Source: Austropuccinia psidii (Eukaryota; Basidiomycota; Pucciniomycetes; Pucciniales; Sphaerophragmiaceae). Taken from it: DNA of 64,000 nt. Shown here piece by piece: positions 32,158 through 45,871 of this stretch. Location: contig JALGQZ010000005.1 of the NCBI GenBank assembly GCA_023105745.1, positions 63,168,019 to 63,232,018 of the forward strand, in the 5' to 3' direction. Within the stretch, counting starts at the first letter, position 1. Each line of letters opens with the position of its first letter. Made by a program: the position numbers and the translations under genes. The notes beneath the pieces are model-generated. The model was not told the origin of the DNA. It did no database searches and saw only the letters and a list, made by a program, of their open reading frames with translations.

Positions 32158-32461
32158 GCCTTCCTAATATTATATAATTTGCCATTGACCAAGTTGGTCA
32201 CACCTGCACACCCTGGCACAGGTCCACAATTATGAACACCATGAGCTGGATTGAGCTCCTTCAATATTTCCTCAATTAAAATGAGAAATAGAGTATTATT
32301 TCTAAGGAAGACAGTGATACAGTCAAACTCATATTGTCTATATTCTGACATATTTCGCAACTTGTTGCATCTTTAAGAAATAATAATCATATTGTATTAC
32401 ACTTGCACAAATAATTCACAAAATGTTAATTTGTAACGGTGCTATACATTTATATTACTAA
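32158..32461. other. Convergent intergenic gap (outer copy)
   Basis: Counterpart of 14205-14510. A partly conserved minus-strand open frame (32139-32360) matches the one noted in the inner copy but is probably not a gene. Confidence 0.45.
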
Positions 32462-34507
32462 GTTATTGCAGAGCATCACCATTCGGCCTAATAACTGGGA
32501 TGTCAAGTATTTTGAGGGTGCTAGTCTGCATCTTACTACAGCTTTTGAGCCAATCTTGATTAAATACCTGAAATGATAAGCCTTCCGGAATATCACCATC
32601 ATCTGTTGATCGTAATTCTGGAAATCTATCAATACTTTTTTTACCCTTTTTTTAATGCAATTACAAAACTCTATGTCTCGATCCATTTTTAATACCAATT
32701 CATTAGATAACTGGGAGCGCCAGCATAATCCCACTTTGCGGTAAACTTGACGGCCAATTTCCAGTACCTCCTCAGTATCTGAGCATACTCAAGGGTCATT
32801 GAATTGTGATGCTAGAATGGGAAATTTAGCCATATCACACCATTCACAATGGCGCTCACAGGTCTGCACATAATCAAGTAGATCATCATCAGTCTTTCCT
32901 CACAATGAAGAAGAGATACATTAACTAACCCTTTGACAAATCTTTGCGAGCTTTTAATTCTCCTTCTTTTTAACCAAATACTCCTCATCCTTTTGAATAG
33001 ACTTCCATTCTCTTTTCAAATAAGTGAAATATTGCTCCATTAAAGCCGCCACGACCCCATAGTTATTATGATCCTTGTTACAACAGTAATGATGATACTC
33101 GGTGCTGACAAGTGCGAGACGGAATGTATGGTAAAACACCATAGACATCAGCTCATTGAACGGATGTTGCCATGAGCTCTCCCAGTCCCAAGTGAATTGC
33201 TTTAGTCCTAGCTTGTGGAGCTCATTTTTGCAGTAGCTTTGGAAACCCTGAGACTGAACCTGTATTGATGGCTCATTGAAAACTTTCTTGGGGACATATA
33301 CGAGATGACCAGCCACTTGAATTGCAATTTCACGCTCTTCTGTGCTTGGTGGTGCTGGTAGTGAGGAAAAATCCTTATCCCTAACTTTTAGTAGGAACAG
33401 GCAATGGGCATGTACTGCTGATCTCATTCCATGGACATTCTCTGGAAGTTCTGCTTTCAGCCATTTTTGTTGCTCCTTCTGGCTTGCACATTTTTCCACA
33501 TTGTGAGCTCTACGAGCCTGGTTCCTTTGCTGTCTGACCTCGGATTGTTCAAGCATACTCTGGGCAAGGGGCATTTGAGGATGGGTGAACTCACTATTTG
33601 ACTGAGTGCCATGCTCATGCGCCGTGAAATTGTCCCTCCTTGGTTCATCATTTGTTGCCATTTGAGGCGGAGACATGTTCTCATCCTCATCATCCACCAT
33701 TTTTTCTCTTGATGAACTGGCATGAGCTGTTCTTGGTTTGGAGGCATATGGATGATGACATCCAGTGACTTTCTCTCTATGGACCAGAGGTGAAGATGCA
33801 TAAAGTTCATCACCTGCCATGCACATCAAAAATTAATGAAGACTGGTCATACTCACAATCTTCAATTGTCTCCTGAGATCGGACTGACTTGCCTTTAGGT
33901 GCCATATCCAACCCATGAAACAAAAATATCAAATTGTGAAAAAGGTTATACTCCAAAATTAAAATTACTTACTTTGATGAAGTGTCAATCTTGGATTTCC
34001 CTCCAACAGACCACTCCAAGTTACCTTATCCAATGGTCTTTTTTGTTTCCCCCCATCCACACGCCTTTCATCGCCCACATGAACCTGAGATCCTGATGGA
34101 ATATTGAGGGTTGGCTGTTTACTTTGGCCAAAGGGATCCTGGGATGCGACTGGATTCCGACCGGGATTAAGGAGGAACTCACGTGGAAATTTTGATTGGG
34201 GATTAGTGTTTGATGACATTTGAGGTGTGCCTTCTGGCCCCTGAGACACATGCGTTTGTGTATTAGTGGGATTTGGGGGAATTGGAGTGACGGAAATATT
34301 TGGGATGGACCAAGTGCTTGAAATTGGGGCCTTTGGATTTCGCACATCAATGTTAAGACCTGATACATCCATTGAGGATGCAATAGGGGTTGTGAGAGGA
34401 ATGTTGGGACTCAATGGTGACTGTTTTGGAACATATTCTATGCTAGATTCACTATCTGAGTCATGAACAGAACCTGAATGGGATTTATGTGACTTGGAAG
34501 ATGACAT
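32462..34507 (-). pseudogene. Unknown conserved transposon protein, decayed copy
   Basis: Homologue of 12143-14204. The start ATG (34507) and both introns are preserved, the second with donor GTGAGT and acceptor GCAG. In exon 3, after KKKEN, a TAA replaces a Gln codon (near 32952), followed by further TAA and TGA codons and a frameshift in the poly-A run near 32640. The N-terminal two-thirds remain readable (about 90% similar by eye), so the protein sequence was under constraint until recently, or the copy is moderately young. Confidence 0.87.
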
Positions 34508-35467
34508 AGGGGCCAAAAAAGTACAGCAATATTTTCAACTAGATAAAACACCTCAGTATTATAATAAAATAGAGTGATATGAGATGAAATCTTTTCAAAT
34601 TTAGAATAGAGATATTCTATGAATATTTCTAAAAAGAGTCTTATTGGGAGTCTAATAAGCCTCTTTTTAGGAGAATCCTCCCTACCTCCTCTTGAGCTCC
34701 TCTGCTTTTGTTGGAAACCACCCTGTACAGCCTACCACCATATAATGTAATATTCATTTGATCTCAAAGGGGACCCATCATCCATAAGTAATCATATTTG
34801 GTAACATTTTGGCCTCCCCATTGTCACATTTTGTTAATTATCCAAACTGCCAATATATGCATTGAAATTCCACAACATTGTACATCTGTAAAGGGATATA
34901 TTCATGAAGGATTTACCCACAAAAGAGACATCACCTTTTCAAGAAAGGCAAGACAATCCAAATCACATTCCAACCAATTAAAAGCCTGCTGCACTCAAAC
35001 CAAATACCAAGACTTTAGCTGCACTCCAACCCGTTATGTAATAGAGTTATATTGTAATGTCTGTAATAAGGTTTAAGCCATGTACAATAGCGTGCCAGCG
35101 TACATGGTTTGAATGTCAATCCCCTCAATTCAATGTTGACACATCCCTATTGGAACGCCCCTCAAGGGTCAAAACAGCAGTATCACCATGTGTAAATAAA
35201 ATAGAATATGTATGAGCATTGAGCAGCATGGCATTTTACCCAATTAAACTCCTAACCAATTCCGCCATCCAGATGAGACATGTTACACTTTATCAGCTGC
35301 AGCTCATGCACCCTTACAAATGGGATAAAATTCTCAGATGGCTCAAATCATCTCCCCCTTCATAAATAATCACTCAATTTTTTTCCAATTAATAACACTC
35401 CTAAACACTTTCACATCAGCCATAGATATTTATACACAAACCAACCGTACTCCCAATTCCTGCAACA
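34508..35467. promoter_or_regulatory. Divergent intergenic region, outer copy, with palindrome at 35078-35107
   Basis: Homologous to 11183-12142. The palindrome here has the half CCATGTAC and a well-preserved mirror half CCAGCGTACATGG, complementing the mutations seen at 11543-11572. No genes seen. Confidence 0.6.
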
Positions 35468-38400
35468 ATGACAACCCGCTGCTATTCCTAAATGTGTATA
35501 TGCATGTGTCAAAACTGCTCAGCTCAAACACACTCTTCCCCTGAGGGTGATAGGCACGGAGTTGCCTTCACACCTTTCCAATATAAACAGCACATCAAAA
35601 ATCTCAAATCAACCATTGCACCCAAATCTCTTCCAAACATCCCTACTTCTGCATCAGGATCTGAGTGCCCACAGCTTCTATTGGATCAAATATTCCCAGC
35701 TGATTATTCACCATTGACCCAAAGCAACTTCTCCACAGCACCGGGTCTCAATTCAACTGCCCAGAAACCATACAGCAGAAGTCAAACCCTTCCCCCACAA
35801 GACCTTGGAATGATAATATCTACCATTCTATCATTAAGGTATAATATATCTTTCAGGGCTTCACGCATACTCAACCCCGCCCTAAACCTGCTGATCGAGT
35901 CCAGCATCTCAAGCTCCAGTGGTCCCCCCACTCCTGCATTCCATATACCTCAAGATCTGAGTACCATATTTGAACATCTCCAATTGGAACCAGTGATTAA
36001 AAACTATATATGTTGTCCTCAATGCTTCTCTCTTAATGGCCTTACTGAATCAGTCACAACTGACCAACCACCACTGTCAATGCCATAATGACCCAAATGA
36101 TCATGATCCCCCTTGCACACAGTCATTAGGAAAATTCATCTATTCATTTGAACCCCGCACCCAAAACACAACCAACATGAAGCAAGAATTTATCCCAACA
36201 AAACATTTCATGTAGCAACCATTCAAAAACTGGCTTTCCAGATTTCTCCAGCAGGCTGGAATTATGGAAATGTTGCATCAACATCAATAATGTCAAACTC
36301 CCAAAGGTTCCCCAAAATGTGACTTCTGGGGTAGATTGGTCTGGAGATGCTTCACTGGCACTAGAAATATCAATGACCCCCCATTCATGTCTATTCCTGG
36401 TGCATTGGCCTTCTCCATTTATGTGGACTGGTTCAATGCACATGGAAAGTCAACCTGGTTGGCCAGCATTGGACCTATCATGCTTATTTGTCTTAATCTC
36501 CCCCCAAGTGAAAGATTGAAGCCAGAGAATGTCTATGTTTCAGGAATCATCCCTGGTCCAAAGGAGCCAACTTCCCTTCAATTGAATTACCTATTAATGC
36601 CACTCATCAAGGAGCTCAAAGAGCTATGGCAAGGTTACCATTTTTCACCCACCTCAACAGGTCCTTCAGGATCCTTTATCCGTGTCGCCATTCTCACAGC
36701 CATTGCGGATGTGGTTGCCATGCGCAAGCTTACTGGATTCATTTCCCATTCAGGCAACCACTTTTGTAATTTTTGCACCATTCACAAAGCTCAAATTGAA
36801 GAAATTGGTCCTCAATTTCACTACACACGCTCATATCAAAATCATAAATCAACCATTGCCAAATGGCTTTGGGCAACCCCATAACAAAGACAAGCAATTT
36901 TCTCTGAGTATGGAGTGCAATATTCAATTTTGGAAGACCTACTGTATTGGGATGCAACCAGAATGGTTAATCTTGACATAATGCATAATTTAATACTGGG
37001 AATTTTGAAGGATCATTCAGCTTTCAAATTGTGCATTCCAGAGTCCAAACAAAAATTTACCTCAGGTCCTGCAGGAAATCCAATGACACCAACAGTTCAG
37101 ACTCAGATTCCATGACCTCCAACAGCTCTCTTGATAAAATCACATTGAGAGAGGCCTGCTCCCTGAGAAGAGACGCAGCAAAAATAATAAATGAGCCACT
37201 CCCCACTACTTCCCAATGCCCACCCCTCACACAGAACATCCATCTAGTGGTTCTGCGGAGATTCCTTCATTTGATTGAGATTACATCCCCACTTCTGAAA
37301 TCCCCTCTGAATTGGATATCACTGCACTGAGTGATCACCAGATCAAGGGTGAGGCTCTGGAGCATCTCTGACAAATCATATCTGAGACGATAATTCCCTC
37401 ATCATGGACAAGAGTACCTCACAACATGGGTTCCCCCTCTCATGGTAGCTTAAAAGCCGCTGAATGGGCTCTCTTATATAAGGTCTATATTCCATTTTTA
37501 ATGCTCAGTCAACAGATGTCATTAGATGTACACCAATCCACCAACATTCAAAGAAAAATGGGTCAGTCAGAAGAACTTGCAAATGAACTAACCAAGAATA
37601 CATTCCATTTGATTAGTGCTATCAACATTGCCACAAGTTGGACTGTTTCAATAGATGATGCGACTGCATTTGCTGAACATTGGAAAAAATGCTGCCTTTC
37701 CAATCAACACCTGTTCCCAAAACAGAAAAGTAAACCAAATCATCATTTTGCTGATCATATTCCCAAACTCTTCCAATGTTGGGGCCCAGCACAAGCCTCA
37801 GCCACATGGGGTTATGAGCGCTTGATTGGAGTATTTGCAAAAATCCCAACAAATAACAAAATATGTAGGTCAATTAATAAGATCAATATATTCACATTGA
37901 TTAAACACCTGAACTGAATAAGACTAACTTCTTGAAACTCTGAATTAATGATATAGATAAAACCTTACTTCAACATATCTGTTGATGTTCCAACCTTTCC
38001 ATTCTCCTGAAATCCCCATCTGTGCCATGTGAAATAAAACAGCTTTTCAAATCACAGCCACCTGCCCTGTTTGATCACCATAAATATAACAAACCATCCC
38101 GCCATGACCAAGAAAATTATGATTGCCTGGTTGAGTACTTACATAATTTTCATGCAACAAGGGAAATATTTGATTGGATCAGCTTAGACACTACCATGCA
38201 ATCCACAAGTCCTCCCACTTCAAGGATTGTCTCACCTTGGTATTTTCCAGTTTCAAACATTAATATTGGGAACAATATATTTTCAACTGAATCCAAAAAT
38301 GTCAGCAACATTATGATATGTTTTCTGAGGGGAAACTCACAACAATTTGGTATTATTAATAGAATTTTTAAAGTCTCTGAGCCATATAGCATACTGAACA

Positions 38401-38609
38401 ATAACTTTCTGATCTTAAAAACTTTGAATATTGATGTGAATTTCTTACCAGATTGGCCGCATCTGAATATTTATAAAGCTGTTGGTTTTGATGATGGACA
38501 CTTGACTATATCTGAAGAAGAAATAGAAGGTAACTGTGGATTGTATGATAACAAAGTTCTGTCATGTGGACTGCTTGTAATGATAAAGCTGTTATTTCAT
38601 GATATTTAG
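35468..38609 (+). pseudogene. Plavaka/CACTA-type transposase, decayed copy
   Basis: Homologue of the transposase at 8022-11182. ATG at 35468 is followed after seven codons by TAA; a one-base insertion after 36060 shifts the frame (ACCACCACTG versus ACCCCACTG); TAG appears in CATGTAGCAACC (near 36213); TAA stands where the inner copy has CAA (36882-36884); the intron acceptor near 37946 has lost its AG. The DWFNAHGKST and LDIMHNLILG motifs are still readable. Non-functional. Confidence 0.9.
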
Positions 38610-39492
38610 TCTACAAAAATGCAAATCTCTCAGATTCATTAGCAATTTTGCTAGTGAAATAACTGCCTCAAAATTTAGTGACAGAGGCATGCAATTGTGA
38701 CAAGCAAAGCCCATTATTTCACATTGCCACAAAGAACTTACTATTTTGACATTGGCTACAGTGTGAATAAGCCAAGTTCAATGATCAAATGACCCACACA
38801 CTCACCTTTCACAGCATTCAAAATTTATAACTGCGCCATCATCATGTTGGAAGGGGAATCAGCCCTTGCGCACCCGCACACGCCAATGCACGTGCAAGCG
38901 CACCTGCAAGCGCACTCGCACCCGCCAAAAGTGGTTTAATGTGTCACCCACAAATGGTCAATGGCACCTGACATTAGGCCCTCACATGTATTGCCTTTGT
39001 GTCCATGTGTCACCCATGCACCCACTGCATTGTGCAGCCAGCTCTAACCATGTCACCCCCTCCTGCTGAGCTAGCTGATTCATGGCTACACAAAATTAGG
39101 ACAACACATCATTTGGCCATGGTGTGCCCATCACACACACACCGGCACCTGCAGTATTGTGCAGCGGGCTCTACCAGTGTCATCTGCAAAACAACAATCC
39201 CGCTCAGGCGGAGTCCTTTCATGGATGACCTGGTGAAGTCAAACCCCCTGCCTAAATCAATACTGGCTTAAGGACCTCTTTTATGTGTGTTTGTGCAAAC
39301 AGGCGGGTCTTGTGTAATGTTTACCAAACATCGGACGGTTGCAGGATGATCAGGTGGTGAGGAATCTGAGTTGAAGGCACAGGGGAACCAATATTGGTGG
39401 ATGTCACAGGATTTGGTGTAAGACAAGAGTGGGATGTGTGCTCAATGTTTGTTTGACGTGAGCTTGACTTTTATCCTGTTCGACGTTTGCTT
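38610..39492. repeat. Right subterminal region of outer copy with short minisatellite and extra 285-bp segment
   Basis: It corresponds to 7326-8021 of the inner copy. The GTGCG-type array is reduced to about 70 bp (38866-38935). Between about 38935 and 39218 there is a segment without counterpart in the inner copy; it contains two diverged copies of CCATGTGTCACCCATGCACC.../TTGTGCAGC(C/G)(A/G)GCTCTA, so it is itself partly duplicated. Subterminal GTCAAGC-type repeats follow (39450-39492). No genes. Confidence 0.7.
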
Positions 39493-39538
39493 GATGTGAA
39501 GTCAATCGCCAACGATTGACACAAGATTTGCCCTGGTG
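39493..39538 (-). repeat. Right terminal inverted repeat of outer copy
   Basis: 46 bp ending GCCCTGGTG; matches the inner repeats with CpG sites changed to TpG or CpA (GACGTG to GATGTG, GCCGAC to GCCAAC, ATTCGCC to ATTTGCC). Confidence 0.95.
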
Positions 39539-40995
39539 AAATATCAGTGTATAGGGGGTTGCTATGAGGTAAATCAATGGATAAAAGTCCAAAAAGGGTT
39601 TTCATTACTCTTTTAGGGTTTATCCATGGAAATTCATTAAGATTTGACATGGTTACAGGAGTCTAAGTAGCTCTTTACCTCCTTGGCACATCAAAATAGC
39701 AGGTTATTTGCTATTTTCTTATGATTTACTGTAGTTGTAACATGTAAACCAAGTTCCCAAAGTGTTTTAGCTTACTAATTGGGCCAAGATCAGCCATGGA
39801 CCCAAGCTTTGGAGCTGTCCATGCCTCTGAGGCCTTAGAAATTGGGTACCCTGGCTCTCTTTGATGTCTTTTGTCCCCCTTGCTTATTTTTCACGTCAAA
39901 ATAGAAATTTAAGCTTAAAGTGAGATATCAACTATGGGTGTACCAAAAGTGCATGTAAGAATACCATGATATTAAGTTCCCAAAACCTGCATAACACTAT
40001 TCTCAGTGTAAATGTAACATGGGATTTCTCACATTCCCATTATTTTGGTGTTAAATCAAGAAAAACAAAAAAATTTACGGATCTTTTATGTGGTATTAAT
40101 GATGTGGTAATGAAGTATTTTCCACATTACCACCTCAAAGAGCTAAGTTGAGCTTATTCACTCTATGGAGCTACCCTAGGTGAAATTTTGTGTAGAATCC
40201 AAATCTGGCCTTAGATCCATGGATTTACTTACTCAATAAAAAGCTATTCATCTTTTCTGAAATCAAAAATGATGAATTTTGAATATATGCATGACTTATG
40301 AGTTATGCATAATTCAGAATTTATTTTTAAGATAATTGTGGCCTATTTGGGTATGTAAAATATACCTCAAGGTTCACAGTATGGCAAAGCTGTACCAGTT
40401 TTAAATTCCATTGTAAGAACATGGATTTTGTATGGCTCCTGTTTTGAGCTAATTCCCCCAAGAACCTTTTTTCAAGATAAGACCCAGTGCTATGAAAAGT
40501 GAAATTGGAAAGCTAAATCCCTGTCCTTCCAAAGGAAATCCCCTTCATGTATCTCACCCTAAAACTATAGAATCTATATGAGAGGTGAATATTTCATTCA
40601 CCATTATTTGGCCTATTGTTGGCTCTGACTTCTGTAATTTTTATGCTATCCGTATTTCAGTAGTACCATTGAATAGTTTCAATTGATACCTTCAATTTGA
40701 ACACCCATTTGATGGAGTTCTGCTTCTTTCTCTAAATTTTAGAGAAGAAGTAAGGTTTAATTTTTATGCTCAGTTCTGGTTTTTAACTGGAATAACTTTG
40801 TTTTTTCTCATGCTATTGGGATGAGGATGATGTATTCCAAACTGTGGGAGATTCCCCTTTCAGATAGATAATATCATAAGCTATTTGGCACATTTTGTCA
40901 TTCTATGAGTATCCTCTTCTAATACTGTTATGTATTTTATTGACTTGTTACGCTTTTTCTCTTGTTTCAGGTCACAGGCTGACACCTAATTCCCA
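39539..40995 (+). repeat. LTR-like repeat fragment flanking the outer transposon
   Basis: The last 450 bp (about 40540-40995) align with 55190-55640: shared blocks include TATCTCA(C/T)(C/A)CT, GATGAGAGGTGA-type, TTATTTGGCCT, ACTTCTGTAAT, ACCCATTTGATGG, TTTATGCTCAG, GGAATAACTTTGTT and the end GTCACAGGCTGACA. The terminal TGACA and recurrence in an insertion elsewhere suggest an LTR. The left part has no second copy in the window. No protein coding seen. Confidence 0.6.
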
Positions 40996-43900
40996 CAAAC
41001 TCTCATCCAAGACATTCACTTGAAGAGAACTAGACTGTTTATATGGATGTTAATAGCACCACTTGGACTCTCAAAAGTGAATATTTCTATCATATCTCTG
41101 ATTTAATGGAGCATATCATGGCTCATCCTACTTTCAGAAGCTTCCATGTGCAAGGGACATTCCAAATTTCTCAATTTCTGGATCATTTCTCATTCCAAAG
41201 CAAATTTAGGCCCAATTCTTCACCCAGAGGAAGCCTGACTAGCCTATAATATTCCAATACCCTTTTGACCATTTTAAAAGAATAAATAAGGAATAACTTA
41301 AAGGAAGAAGGCCTATTGAGTCTCTCCTTGACACCCTCAAGCAACAAAGTTTTTTTGGTCCTCTGAAAAGGATACAGAAGTAAACATTACCTAATTATTT
41401 TTCACTCACCCACTTTTCATAAAACTCTTTCAAGTATTTTATCATTTCCTTGTTATGAGTTGTACCTATACAAAAACAAATTACCATATTTTATGCTTCC
41501 ATATTATAGGATTCAGCTCAAAAAGTACGAAATTTACTGTGGATTCTGTGTGGCTACAGATGAGACTAAATTAATGAATACTTTAGAATTGAATAAATTT
41601 ATCCAAAATTTTCCCAAGAAGACTAATTTTTTTGTTCCTTCAGTTATTAATACTGATAGGGATATCTCCTTACAGGACTGTCTACAAAAACCCTCCCCAG
41701 ACTCAAATTTCATGCTATAAAATTTGCATATCAATAAAGATGTATCAACCCATTTCTTGAAGGAAATTTGCCAAGGACTGATTTTAAAGACTCTATGAGC
41801 CTTTGGAAGAAAGTAGCTCAATTCTAATTCTTAATTTGACTCAAATTAACATGTTTACCAATGAAATTTGTCTTTTTTTCTCAGATTATGGGTTTTTTAA
41901 ATGAAAAAGATTTAAAAGAGAATTGGATTCAAGATTTAAAGCAAATTGAAAATACTTAATTAGTGCAATATTTGTAGAAAACCTGAATTTATCTAAAGGA
42001 TAATTTAGTTGCAACCTGGAGCAACCATCACTTCCACCTCAAGATCTTAAGGCTCCCATTAAAAAGCTAAAATTTGATTTCAAACATCCACTTTTCCCAT
42101 CCTAGCAGTTGTTAGAGCCCTTTGTATGTCTTTCAAGAAAAAAATTCTCGAAATTATCATCAGAATATGCAAAGATATGATGTTTAGAGTAAATAATTTC
42201 TCTCAAGGAATCTTTGTCTCATTGTTCCCTTCAGCTTGGCTTTGAAAAAAAAAGACCAGTTCCACAGCTTCAATATCACAGTCAAATTTGTACCCTCAAA
42301 TTGTGGAACTATATTCATTTGATGTATTTCTATATTCTGAGGACTCATTATCAAAATCATTAGTTTCATAAGCAGGACTACCTTCATAAACTTATTTGAA
42401 TGATGTTTTTAACATTAGAAGCCAGCTTAAAAATTCTAATCAGGCATCCCAAAAGAAGCTGAACTGCAGAAAGAAATTCCCACAGGCCTGCCACCACTTT
42501 GAATATTTATGATTCAATTCATTTAATCTATGACAGTTTACAAAGCAATTATCACACAAGTGGTAATTCTTCAATATTCATCATAGCTTTTCATTCTTTT
42601 TAACAAAAGAATTTTTTGTCATTTCAAGCTTCATGGACTATTTTCTACACTTTTCACTAGGTAACTGGCTTTGCATACTTTCCAAAATTTATTTTGAACT
42701 AAAATTTGAAACTAATTAATTTCCTGGGTGATGGAAACCGTCTCTATAAATATTATCTTATTCCATTTACAAGACACAAGACCAATGAGCAGATTTAAGA
42801 GAGGACTCAGTTGAAGAAATGTCAAAAAATCAAGACTTATATTGAGCCATTTAAACCCTTTTACCTCAATCAAAAGCTTCTTTGTAAAGACTGTAGTGGT
42901 ATGAATATGTGGGGAAGTATACAAAAAGCCAGTGAATGTCAATTCCTGATTTTTAGTGTCCAAATAAGTATCAAAGACCATTTGTTTGACTCCACAGTCA
43001 AATATTTCTCCTTTCCCTTTTATTTCTGTCCTGCAAATGACAATTTGTCTCTTTAAATGTGTATTTTGGATAGCTGCTTTCATTTTATCCCCTCAAATAG
43101 AATAATTTAAAAAGCTTGCCTGTCCCACCCATTCCTTTTAATTGGGAATTGAATTTTCAAACAGAAGGCCTGGGGTAGAAAAAAAAGAGTTCAAGAGGAA
43201 CATCTTATTATTCTTTTTGCAAATTCCTTCTCCTTTTCAAGGAAACTTCATTGCTTTGGAGGTTGATTCAAATTGCAATTACCTTTTGTAAATTTGTCTA
43301 TAAAATTTGTATCCCCCTCCTAGGTATTTTCTATTATTTTTATCGGCCTCAGTCTTTATTCTCCTAATTTTCTATCTGGAAAATGGAGCCTTGGACTTAA
43401 ATTTAGTCATATTTCAAACATGAAAATAATTGGTTCCAGAAAAGAACAACACTTTTTGGGCATGAACTTGTCCCTTCAAAACAAACTCCAAAAAATATGT
43501 TATTCTGTTTTATTTATATTTAAATTCTCTCCTTTTTTTCAAAAACAAAATCAGAAAAATTAATAAGCTGAAATTTTTTTTATTAATTTTTGTAATAATT
43601 TTTCCACATTTTAAAATTGGCCAATCAAGGGCAAATTTCCCAAAAGGAAATAGGAAAACCTTTGGGGTTCTTAACCAGCTTCCAACACAATAATATGCCA
43701 AAAAAAATTGAAATGCCCAAAATCTTGCCCTGAATATTTTTTGAAAGGTAGGCCTTATATGTTCTTTTGCCATAATTTGTTAAAACAAATCATGCCTCAC
43801 ATGTGCCTAGCAGAACCCTTTAAATAAACACACTAATATACTAAATTTAATTTTCCAAGATATTTAATTGACATATTTTTGTTGGACTAAAACATTTTTT

Positions 43901-45871
43901 CATACATGAACAGTTTTAAAAAGGTATTTTAACTTCAAAAAATTACTTAGCTGAAATAAATACATTTCCAAAATGAGCTTTCACTTAAATCATATTTATT
44001 ATTGAAGAATTAATTTAAAAATATTCATGAAGAAAACCATGAAAATCTTTCATTTGAAACTATCATTTTTAATTGAAGTTTACATAAGAAAACAAACCTA
44101 GTCAAGATTTTATTCAAGATAAAATTGGAATGTTTTCTCTATTCAAAAATACACTTTTCATGAAGCTATTATTTAATTTCTTTTTAATTGAAACTATCCT
44201 TTTTTTGAAATTCTTTTGATCTACAGTTACATTAAAAACCTATTTCTCCTCAAGTTTTGTATTCAGAATTTACTTGTAATATATTTAGCAAAATTTAGTT
44301 CCTGAGAGTATAACTTTGGTTGGTTATTAAATAATACATCTGAAAAAGAATTATTTTGATTTTTTTTTTCAAAAATCTGTTAAAATTTATTATTTTGAAA
44401 AATTTCACTTTTTCTACAATTTCAGTTGCAAAAAAATTTTTTTAAAAAGACAATTCATTTTAAATTGGAATTCAAAAATAACTTTCCCATTGTTTCTATT
44501 TCAAATGGCCACCAATATCGTTCTTTATTATAAGTGAATTTTACAAATTACTTCAAATAGACATAAATAGATAAATATATTTTCAATTGAAAATAAAATC
44601 ATTTTTATGTGGAATTGTATTTTTCAAACTATTGAAAATACCAACTGAATTGTTTACTTCCAAATACAATGAAGTTATTTCAATAAAGAAAAATAATTTA
44701 AAATGATTTTGACATTTAACTAGATAATTATTTTTTAGAAAAATATATCTTTCACTTATAAGAACTTTTTGATCAACTTTTGCATTTTAATAGACATTTC
44801 CAAGATCATATTCCTCAAAAAGTTAAACTTATTTTACTTAAATATGCTTTACAAAAATTTTTCATTTTATATTTTTTAATTCAATAATTCACTTCAATAT
44901 ATATATTATAAAGTTTATATTTAATAATTAATATTTAAATGTATCTTTCATTAAAATAGATACACTTAAAATTTGAAAAAATTCATCCATTTTTCAAGAA
45001 AGAATCAAATTTTATCAATTTTATTTAGAGATAGAAAAATTTGGATTTGAAAACAAATTATCTGAATAGTAATTCCTTGGATTTATCATACCAAATAAAG
45101 CATTAATTTATAAAAAATGCCTTTTTCTTTGTTTTGATGTTAATACTTTTATTCTTTAATATTTTTATCTCATAAGCTTAATTTTTTTTTTGTTCCTTTA
45201 ATGCTGAATATACTTAAAAAATAAAAAACTCATTTTGTTACATAAATCCTTTTTCTTTAAGACAAAAAAACTTGCAAAAAAAAATTAAGGAAAATTAAAA
45301 TTATTATTGTTTCTTTTTAGAAATTTGAAGAAAAATAAATATTTAAACATAAATTGTCAAAAGAAAATAAATAGAGAAATCTTTTAAATTTCTTAACCCT
45401 TACAGAATTTTTTCTAAATGGAGTTTGTATTATAGCCCATACATCTTGGTGGACTGATTACTAAATGACTTATGGGTTTGTAAAAGTCCCTTTACTGTCA
45501 AACCTTTGATTTGGCAGTCCAGTTTCCTATCGGTCATGACAGGTTATGGGTTTTGAGAGGCATGGGTTAGGACAGACTCCGCTCTACAGCATTGATTTAC
45601 CAAAATGCTGGCATTGGTTTAGTCACCCCTTTATTGATTCTATTTTTATTTTTTAGATAGCCAGAAATTAACAAAAAAAAACTAAGAATTATACACCCTT
45701 TTTGCCCTATAGTTTTTTAACATTTTAAACAAAGCTTTTATCAATACTTCACTGCATTTACTCCAAACCAGAATTAATTGATTAAGTAATTACAACATGA
45801 TGTATAAATATCTTAAAATAAAAGAGAACAAAAAGTTGTTTTACTCATTTAATGATAAATTCTCATAATTT
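40996..45871. other. AT-rich region without recognisable genes
   Basis: Nearly 5 kb of AT-rich DNA. 40996-43150 has moderate composition and short open frames (41043-41249, 41460-41720, 42811-43056) lacking known motifs; it may be degraded retrotransposon DNA. 43480-45420 is extremely AT-rich, with long A and T runs and almost no CG dinucleotides. Nothing codes there as far as I can see. Confidence 0.6.

Larger units (their letters stand above)
1..39538 (-). mobile_element. Outer CACTA/Plavaka-type DNA transposon copy (decayed, interrupted)
   Basis: This is the oldest layer of the nest. Only 1-541 and 31996-39538 belong to it; 542-31995 is a later retrotransposon. It matches the inner transposon copy (7280-28072) base for base with many substitutions, in reverse orientation: SNF2 3' half, then the unknown gene, then the transposase, then a terminal inverted repeat at 39493-39538. 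The other end lies left of the window, so the SNF2 N-terminus, zinc-cluster gene, oxygenase gene and second unknown gene are not visible for this copy. All three visible genes carry stops or frameshifts, so it cannot be autonomous. The three bases after its right end are AAA, a candidate target duplication that needs the missing left end to confirm. Confidence 0.9.
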
